In this document: one piece after another, positions 1-20,931 of the stretch
How the letters are laid out: the number at the start of each line of letters is the position of its first letter
How positions within the stretch are numbered: the first letter of the stretch is position 1
Source: Dunaliella salina
Taxonomy: Eukaryota > Chlorophyta > Chlorophyceae > Chlamydomonadales > Dunaliellaceae
Assembly: GCA_002284615.2 (NCBI GenBank)
Contig: MU069487.1
Span: 17,421 to 38,351, forward strand
Length of the DNA: 20,931 nt
Reading direction: 5' to 3'
Translations under genes and position numbers: made by a program
The notes under the pieces: model-generated
Database searches by the model: none
What the model was told of the DNA's origin: nothing
What the model saw: only the letters and a program-made list of their open reading frames with translations

Positions 1-75
1 ACATGCATACGCGCTCAATCAAACAAGCATAAATGCATGGGCTTCGCCGATTTTCCGCGTTGCTTGCAACGCCCC

Positions 76-590
76 CCCCTTGTCTTTTCTTTTCTTTTCT
101 TTCCTTTCCTTTTCTTTTCTTTTCTTTTCTTTTCTTTTCTTTTCTTTTCTTTTCTTTTCTTTTCTTTTCTTTTCTTTTCTTTTTGTTTCGTTTCTTTTCG
201 TTTCTTTTCGTTTCTTTTCTTTTCTTTTCGTTTCATTTCATTTCATTACATTGCATTGCATTGCATTGCATTTCTTTTCTTTTTTCTTTTCTTTTCTTCT
301 ATTCTTTAATTTTTTCTTTTCTTCTCTTCTCTTTTCTTTTCTTTTCTTTTCTTATCTTTTTCTTTTCTTATCTTATCTTTTCTTTTCTTTTCTTTTCTTT
401 TCTTTTCTTTTCTTTTCTCCTCTTTCTTTTTCTTTTCTTTTCATTGCATTGCATTGCATTGCATTTCCTCTTTTCTTTTTTTTCTTTCTTTTTTTCTTTC
501 TTTTTTTTTTCCTTTCTTTTTTTCTTTTCTTTTCTTTTCTTTTCTTTTCCTCCTTTTCTTTTCTTTTCTTTTCTTTTCTTCCCAGCTCTT
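76..590. repeat. Pentanucleotide (TTTTC)n satellite with CATTG variant blocks
   Basis: About 515 bases are built from a five-base unit, TTTTC on the + strand, with local one-base variants (TTTCG near 185-235, TTTCA near 235-245). Two blocks of CATTG/GCATT repeats lie near 245-272 and 442-466. The + strand is almost pure pyrimidine outside those blocks. Several long open frames cross it on both strands, giving FLFFS- or KEKKR-type low-complexity translations; these are by-products of a repeat whose unit is not a multiple of three. I see no gene here. Confidence 0.97.
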
Positions 591-1750
591 TCCTTGGCAG
601 AAAACGTGCGAGGGGCTGTCACAGGCATCATTGACGTGCAAGTTACGCACATGCTGTATGCAGTTTATTTGTGCCTTACCCTAACTAGCCTGATCGGCTC
701 CAATTAATGTTGGATAGGTTGCATGCATATGCTCAGCCGAAAGACTTGGTGATTAATGCTTCCAATTCTGAGGTCATGCACAAAGAAAGAAAGAAAGTCT
801 ATGCTGGGCACAGCCAGCATGCTTGAAGGAAAGACCCAACAATCAGCGCTGAAGCTGAAAGTGAGTCCCACCAGACCAAGAAAGAAAAGAGCACAGTACT
901 CCCAGCAAGTTGGCCTTCACTGAGGACACCCTTGACACAGCTGGTCAAGAGGCCCCGTCCAGCAAATTCGAGAACTACTCAAAAGAGAAAGCTATCCAGC
1001 ATCTCGGCAAGGGCCCCCCTTTGTGCACAGGGGTAGCCAGGAGGTGAGCACGCAGTCATGTAGACCCAAACTGAGATCACTCCACCTCTGAGCCGAAGCC
1101 TGCTGCCCTAAAGATTTACGCTTACCCATTGGCCGCTTGCATTAAGGAAAGAGCCTCCCCATGACTTCCACCAACAGAAAAAAAAACACCGACAGAGGGC
1201 ATTTTTTTCCGCCCTCGCCACAAGGACTCAATCCCGGGAGAACTCCTTGCCAGACGCTCTCCTCGCCTTTTGACCAGGGAGCCCAAACATGTCAGCCGGT
1301 AGAGCTACATTGGTAACTCCTTGAGATTGTGCACTTCAATTCTTGGAGCAATACTGTGCCAGTTTTCACTTTGGGTGGAGCGTGTCTGGCTTGTGCAGAG
1401 TCTAACAAATAAGGCATGCTGCCCACAAAGCAGCGCAACCCTCAGGCCACTGCCGAACACATATGCGCTTTTTTCTTGGCTGGTTGCAAACGGATCAGGC
1501 AATTGACATCAGGGCACCACTGGACGGATAGGCCACATGCCATGCTGTGGCTGACAAAAGCATGCTCTCCCTGCTAGCATGTGAGCCTGCCAAATATGGG
1601 GCGCTAGATATAGGAAAGGAGGCGCTGAATGGGGCTGTCCTTTGTAACCTGCGCACCTGTGCTTACTGAAGCATTTTCTTGGGGTGGAGTGCATCACTCC
1701 TGGCTGGTCCATGCTGTGGGAATGTCATGAACCTTTTCTTCGATTGGTTC
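591..1750. other. Region without a recognisable gene
   Basis: The frames are short and none has a motif I recognise. Because the next feature is the C-terminal part of a retrotransposon on the + strand, this stretch may hold more decayed upstream element sequence; the short open frame at 1321-1506 (+) would be a place to look. I cannot show a reverse transcriptase motif in it. Confidence 0.5.
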
Positions 1751-1796
1751 CATGCAGCAATTAAGTGCTACAATACTTTACTGCGCAGCAACAGCC

Positions 1797-2223
1797 TTTA
1801 CTGTGCAGCATGGCAGCTGCCATGTACATCACGGAAAACAGGTGATAGGAGCAGGAGTCTACCACCCTGCCAGCGACAGATCCAACTATGTCCAACCGAA
1901 TGAAGCAGGAATCACCCATACCATTACAAGGGCCGAATTGGCTGCATTAGTAGCTGCCATTCTCCTGGGCTACCGCTGCATTGCCACTGATAGCCTTTCT
2001 TCACTTAACCAAATCAGGAAACAAATGCTGTACCCAGGACTTCATTGCCAGCATGTCCAAGGCCATCCTTAAGATCATCAAACAGCTTGCGCGCAACTCA
2101 CCTATGCCCATTCATTTTTCCAAGGTTAATTCTCATGCTGGAATTGCCGGAAACGAATGCGCAGATGCCATTGCCAAGCATCAGGCCATTCAGGATGATG
2201 AAAACCTGGCAGACATAACCTGA
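1797..2223 (+). pseudogene. RNase H domain remnant of the retrotransposon
   Basis: The frame open from 1752 carries GKQVIGAGVY, then TRAELAAL with the catalytic Glu, then ATDSLSSL with a catalytic Asp. After a frameshift near 2060 the next frame carries HAGIAGNECADAIAK, the HxGxxGNExAD signature with the last catalytic Asp. The position of the first catalytic Asp, usually in a TDGS-like motif, reads QHGS, so one catalytic residue appears lost. In an intact element this domain would remove RNA from the RNA-DNA hybrid during reverse transcription. The copy is broken and not expected to be active. Confidence 0.85.
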
Positions 2224-2385
2224 CCTTGTGTAAATCTCGAAGGCAATCCTTTCCATGACACCACCTGGCTTGGTTTTTAAGAATCTTCTCGCAACCATGC
2301 AAGTACTTCTCGCTTAAACTCACCTGCCCTAAAGCTCAAACACTTCTCCAACCTCCATGATGCTCTGAGGGCACACATGCACTGA

Positions 2386-3323
2386 AAACACAGACTTGGA
2401 AAGGCCAACACAAAAAAAACAGGATACTATTCTTTCTACCAAAGCCTACTTCCAACATCAATTAAAAAATACCAGCAATGCCTTCTGGATCATGCCAACA
2501 CTCTCTTTCAAAACCAGGAGAAACATTTGAAATACCGCACAGGTACCCTCTTAAAACAAAAACACGCAGTGTGTTTACAAATTTTCACGAGCCTACAATG
2601 CCCCCTCTGGGGGGAACTTGACAGTGCCCTTCACATCTTATCAGGATGTAAAAATCCAACCATGTCTGGTGTGGCAACTGAGCGACACAATATTGCCAGC
2701 AGATTCCTCCTACAAGCTGTCAGCAAAGGCCCTCTTGGTGCAGGCGTTGCCTCCATGAACATTGGCAGAGCAGACCGTCTTGCTTTACAAGACCTACAGA
2801 TCCCTGAATACGCAACTAATAGAACCCTCCCTAAATATGTTTTTCCTCGCCGCTTTCCTGACAAGGATAGGCTCACTTCAAGTCGGCCTGATGCTGTATT
2901 AGTTGTTCCTCTGAAAAGCGCCTAGGTCAAATTCCCGTTATCAATTGAGAAGTGCAGGGGGGCGCAGGAGGAATAGGGAGGACTCAGCGCCAGCCACATC
3001 CGCTCCACCCACTTTCAAGGCTTGTGACCCTAATAAGCTCCTACCAGATCAGAGACATATCCATCTTGTGGAAGTCAAACACTGTGAAGATAGCTCAAGC
3101 CTCCAAACAGCAGCACCGCGATCTACGCTGCCATCTTTCTAGGGCTTCAGCTCAAGTTACCCCCCATACTGTTCTGTTAGGTGTTGGTGGGGGCATCTAC
3201 ACCCCACACACTTTGGAGCCTCTCAGAGAGCTTGGTCTTGACACTCACAAGGCCACTAAGCTTGCTCGGAAGCTTCATGCTCATTCTGTCCAGTATGTTT
3301 ACAAATTCGCTAGCACCAGATGA
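2386..3323 (+). pseudogene. Zinc knuckle and restriction-like endonuclease remnant of the retrotransposon
   Basis: The frame is open from 2386 to 2922. A CX2CX7HX4C motif starts at Cys 2599, but its second Cys codon is TGG (Trp) at 2608-2610; the His is at 2632 and the last Cys at 2647. It is followed by RHN at 2683-2691 and RPD at 2884-2892. After a stop at 2923, another frame holds VEVK at 3068-3079, so RPD plus ExK reads as a PD-(D/E)XK nuclease core. A third frame (about 3100-3323) holds the conserved-looking tail with LGVGG and LARKLHAHSVQY. In R2-like and Dualen elements this domain nicks the target DNA. The motif series is seen directly; nuclease identity is inferred from family knowledge. 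Confidence 0.78.
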
Positions 3324-3591
3324 GCCCTCGAGAAGACTTCTTTTAATTCTCATCAGCGTGATCAGGCACGGGCTACTGCGAGAAACCCTCCTAATCCTCA
3401 CTGACTTCTGTCTTTTGTTCCTCTTGGTGAAGGGGAAACACGGTGCCTTGGCCCTAGGTATCCCCTTTTCCTTGATTTATTTGGGAAGCGTTTTCACTGC
3501 ATAGTTAACTTTTTTCTTTGTTTTCTTTTCAGCAATGAATTGTCGAGTGCGCTGCAAATCTTACACTTGTTCTCCTTGAAAGGATTCGTGG

Positions 3592-4322
3592 GTGTTAAGG
3601 GAGCCACCACTAACTGAGCTACTTCGAGAGAATGTGGACACCAACCACTGCAGTGCTACTGGTTCAGGGTCGCTGTCAAGCTATCTAATGGGAACAAATA
3701 GCATAACTTTACGCCAGGTTTTGCAATCAGATTTGAGAGTACAATCCAAGGATGACAAGTGTTGGGCAGCAAAAATAATTTAAGTTTTCCGAGGTTTGCG
3801 TAAATCTGAAACTTATGTGCAGGCAGTGCAGTCAGGGGTTGTTATATCTGTGAATGCCTTTACAGCTGACTTGAGACACAGAGTGCAAGGGGATTGGAGA
3901 GGAGCTGCGTCTGTGGATTTGAGAAAACAACAATAAACTTGCTCCTTATCAAGCTTGGTTTGCTATTCCTTTCCGTGTTGAACCAGCTGCTTTGCAAGGT
4001 GGAGCTTTGGTGTGTAATGAACACTCCCGCAATCAGTTGCGAAATGAAGCACATTTCCTGTTCATCTTCACTAGCGATCAAGTTTGCTCTTGGCGCCATG
4101 AATATATCGTGCATTTCTGATCTTTCTGAGAAGACTCCTGTGAGCCACAATATTCTCTCCTTCATCAAGTTGGTCACCAACTTATCTTCCATTTTCCTTG
4201 GTCAGCCAAACACTGAAAAATTTTTCTTTGTGCCTAAGCTCAGGGATTTTGTTTCAGCTGGCTCAGGCCTAACACAAGCCGATCAGCCAACCGACCTGCC
4301 TGAAGACCACCCTCAATTGTAA
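3592..4322 (+). pseudogene. Degenerate retroelement-like coding remnant, copy 1
   Basis: Pieces of a protein can be followed through all three + frames. Frame 1 runs from 3592 with a TAA at 3781, then stays open (SETYVQAVQSGV...) to a TAA at 3934. Frame 2 runs from about 3932 to a TGA at 4118 and contains ALQGGALVCNEH and NQLRNEAHFLF. Frame 3 finishes with GLTQADQPTDLPEDHPQL and a stop at 4320. The NEAHFLF segment resembles the His-containing region after the reverse transcriptase of some algal retroelements; this is a weak, memory-based likeness. The frame hopping at plausible junctions argues for one decayed gene rather than chance frames. Confidence 0.5.
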
Positions 4323-4741
4323 CAACAACCATTGTACCTCAATGTTTTCTTTCAGGGCAGCCCACAGTAACGAGGGAGTTTGATTTTGATGTGAGAAAAA
4401 GGCTATGATGTGTACAGAATTCCAGAGTTCTAGCTGTGCACAAGGGGCATGTGGACAAGGTAGCCATGCATCATCACTGGATGGCTCTTCCTCCAAAACC
4501 TTCCATCTCATTGAGTGCCCCTAATGTCCCTAGGTACCTGCATCTTGATTTAGGCAAGCACATGCTGCGAAACATAATGCATTTGCATCACATGCTTACA
4601 CCCCGTGCATCATGAACTTCATGTTTGAAACAAGTTTTGCAGAAGCACACCTCTGAATGTGACAGATGTGACTGAAGACATCAAGATGACAGGCATGCCA
4701 TCTTCATTCTTGTGATTGTATTTCCATAGGAAAGGACTGTT

Positions 4742-4953
4742 CCACATCTCCTCTCTGATTTTGTTGCTAACAAAATTGAAAGTCAGGTGATTTCCACGAC
4801 ACCAATAGTTTTGAGGATGTCTTCAATTTCTTGCAGAAGCAAACCAAGGCTCATCTCTACTTCCATGGAATTTTTTTTTCTGTGGCTGGAACAGTTGAGC
4901 AGGCTGAGCAGCCAAACCAAATGGCTGAAGGGTCAAACCCCATTGTGAGCTGA
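4742..4953 (+). pseudogene. Degenerate retroelement-like coding remnant, copy 2 (C-terminal end)
   Basis: Frame 2 from 4742 reads PHLLSDFVANKIESQV, then frame 1 from about 4798 reads through FEDVFNFLQ, FFSVAGTVEQAEQPNQ and MAEGSNPI to a TGA at 4951. The ending resembles the end of the remnant that stops at 4320 (QADQPTDLPEDHPQL), with the same QA(D/E)QP core and spacing. I infer a second, more eroded copy of the same C-terminus. It has no start codon and no function is claimed. Confidence 0.4.
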
Positions 4954-5045
4954 TTTCCTTTCATGTCCCAGTCATAGTCTTCCAAACTCGTTAACTCACA
5001 AGCACACAAGGTCCAAACAGGGCGAAGGGCCTCATTTGCATTAAC

Positions 5046-5145
5046 CAACATAGAAAAGGGCAACGGTGCTCGTTGGCACTGGCAGACAAACTGAGCAACA
5101 TGTATAAGGGCATTAGTGCTCGTTGGCACTGACAGACAAAACTTA
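5046..5145. repeat. Tandem duplication, 50-bp unit, 2 copies
   Basis: Copy 1 at 5046-5095 and copy 2 at 5096-5145 share GTGCTCGTTGGCACTG and CAGACAAA at a 50-base offset, with scattered differences. No coding role is seen. Confidence 0.85.
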
Positions 5146-5936
5146 ACATAACAAATCCAACATGTCTAGTGAGTACAAACAGGTATGCACCAAGGACCAA
5201 AAAAAGCTTTATGGAAGCTAACCAGGCAAGCTCCTGCAGCTACCTGGCAGCTTTAACAAAATATTTCTCTCAGCACTCTTATTCTGGGTAATACAACTTT
5301 GCGCAGTCATCTGGCACATGTGTGAACACATGAGCAAAGACAGTTGTGTAGCTGAAACATGACCCCAGATCCTGCTCTCCGGCGTACACAGCCACTAATT
5401 AGAACAAGCGTGTCACGGACACCATACAACTGTGTCCCCTAAGGGGGCTCAGGCTAACCTACTTGACATCAAACTAGCAAGTACCACTGAATCCGAAGTA
5501 GCACTGGCGTTTTATACTGCTGCCAAGCGCCGGCTAGGGGCAGCAGGAAGAGAGTATGCCGAAACGTCTGTGATGCCTCCCATTACATCATTTGCAAGTA
5601 GCTGCCGACCGACCCTGGACTCCAGGAACCTGCATCCAGAAATGCACACAGGGGACAACTCTTTACATCTTTCCGCTCACTCTGCATGCGTGAGGGGGGC
5701 ATCGGATCCTTCAACTGTAGAGCTGGATATGCGAGCTGCCTTTATGTCCTCAGAGGAACAATGCTCTCGGCTCTCCCCCTGATACCCCTCTCTCAGCTCT
5801 TCAGTATTTGCTGGGATTCTACGGTGAAGTTGCTTGGCAGAGTCCCAGCAAATACTGTATAGCCAGAGATCAGAGGCCCACGCCTCTTTGGCCATTTCTT
5901 TGCGTACCCCAGCTGCCAAAGCGCTGAGCCACTCAC
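5146..5936 (-). other. Probable 3' end of the NADH-GOGAT gene: last intron, unresolved terminal exon, 3' UTR
   Basis: The last exon I can place ends at 5937 with GG before GTGAGT, and the next in-frame codon would be TGA, so a further exon is needed. Reading past the donor in a shifted frame stays open to a TGA at 5677-5679. Several weak acceptors could bring this frame in, for example AG before 5854 or 5721, but I cannot choose. A TGTAA motif on the - strand at 5663-5667, and another at 5583-5587, could be the green-algal polyadenylation signal. The region 5146-5580 shows nothing else. Confidence 0.45.
5802..5857. repeat. Inverted repeat able to form a hairpin, 15-bp perfect stem
   Basis: Arm 1 at 5802-5816 contains AGTATTTGCTGGGA and arm 2 at 5843-5857 is its exact reverse complement. 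After one mismatch, three more pairs (5818-5820 with 5839-5841) extend the stem inward, leaving an 18-base loop. It lies about 80-130 bases after the last assigned exon, in the last intron, terminal exon or 3' UTR of the glutamate synthase gene. Confidence 0.9.

Positions 5937-20931
<14,995 letters not shown>

Larger units (their letters stand above)
1752..3405 (+). mobile_element. Degenerate non-LTR retrotransposon, C-terminal part (RNase H, zinc knuckle, restriction-like endonuclease)
   Basis: In order on the + strand lie an RNase H domain (about 1797-2223), a connecting segment (2224-2590), a zinc-knuckle-like motif (2599-2649), an RHN triplet (2683-2691), an RPD motif (2884-2892), a VEVK motif (3068-3079) and a tail ending near 3405. 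This is the C-terminal order expected for a LINE with a restriction-like endonuclease and an RNase H, as described for the Dualen/RandI elements of Chlamydomonas; the assignment to that group is inference. Coding is broken by a frameshift near 2060, in-frame stops at 2221, 2278, 2383 and 2923, frameshifts between 2923 and 3068 and near 3100, and a stop at 3321. No reverse transcriptase domain is visible in the window. It is a dead, 5'-truncated or internally decayed copy. Confidence 0.8.

Noticed and set aside
15..707. Long open frames on both strands in the first 700 bases (for example 33-707 +)
   Set aside because: They are translations of the pentanucleotide satellite, with FLFFS or KEKKR repeats in every frame; no start context or domain.
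3894..4322. A 142-residue + strand open frame as an intact gene
   Set aside because: Only its end fits the decayed protein; its start is out of frame with the recognisable segments in the other two frames.

Overview
The window looks like nuclear DNA of a green alga (Chlorophyta, probably Chlorophyceae; a Haematococcus- or Chlamydomonas-like relative is my guess, not shown). The reasons are a gene cut into many short exons, introns with GTG-rich donors (GTGAGT, GTGGGT, GTGTGT) and TGCAG-type acceptors, abundant (CA)n and short tandem repeats, and retroelement remnants with an RNase H plus a restriction-like endonuclease. There is no bacterial operon structure, CRISPR array, rRNA or tRNA that I can see.

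Region 1 (1-590) is a long pentanucleotide satellite. Region 2 (591-1750) has no recognisable gene. Region 3 (about 1752-4953, + strand) is a graveyard of retroelement pieces. It holds the C-terminal part of a non-LTR retrotransposon (RNase H, zinc knuckle, restriction-like endonuclease), broken by stops and frameshifts. Two further degenerate fragments follow, whose last residues resemble each other.

Region 4 (about 5.6 kb to the right edge, - strand) is one gene: NADH-dependent glutamate synthase (NADH-GOGAT). Its 5' half lies beyond the right edge. I can place 21 complete exons (2,960 coding bases) plus four bases of another at the edge, all joining in frame and in the family order: end of the FMN/[3Fe-4S] synthase domain, GXGXG domain, linker, then the fused small subunit with its two iron-sulfur cysteine motifs, FAD site and NAD(P)H site. 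The final short exon after 5937 is not resolved. The enzyme makes two glutamates from glutamine and 2-oxoglutarate using NADH, so it works with glutamine synthetase in ammonium assimilation.

The notable thing is the introns, about four fifths of the gene. Many contain different tandem arrays with units from about 40 to 200 bp. In three cases the repeated unit straddles an exon-intron junction, so that the end of a real exon (exons 2, 10 and 14 in my numbering) has two or three decaying copies in the adjacent intron, some with splice signals and in-frame stops. Two introns have CA/CG dinucleotide tracts directly against the splice acceptor, one of them 139 bp of unbroken purine-pyrimidine alternation. 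One intron holds a 28-bp-stem hairpin.
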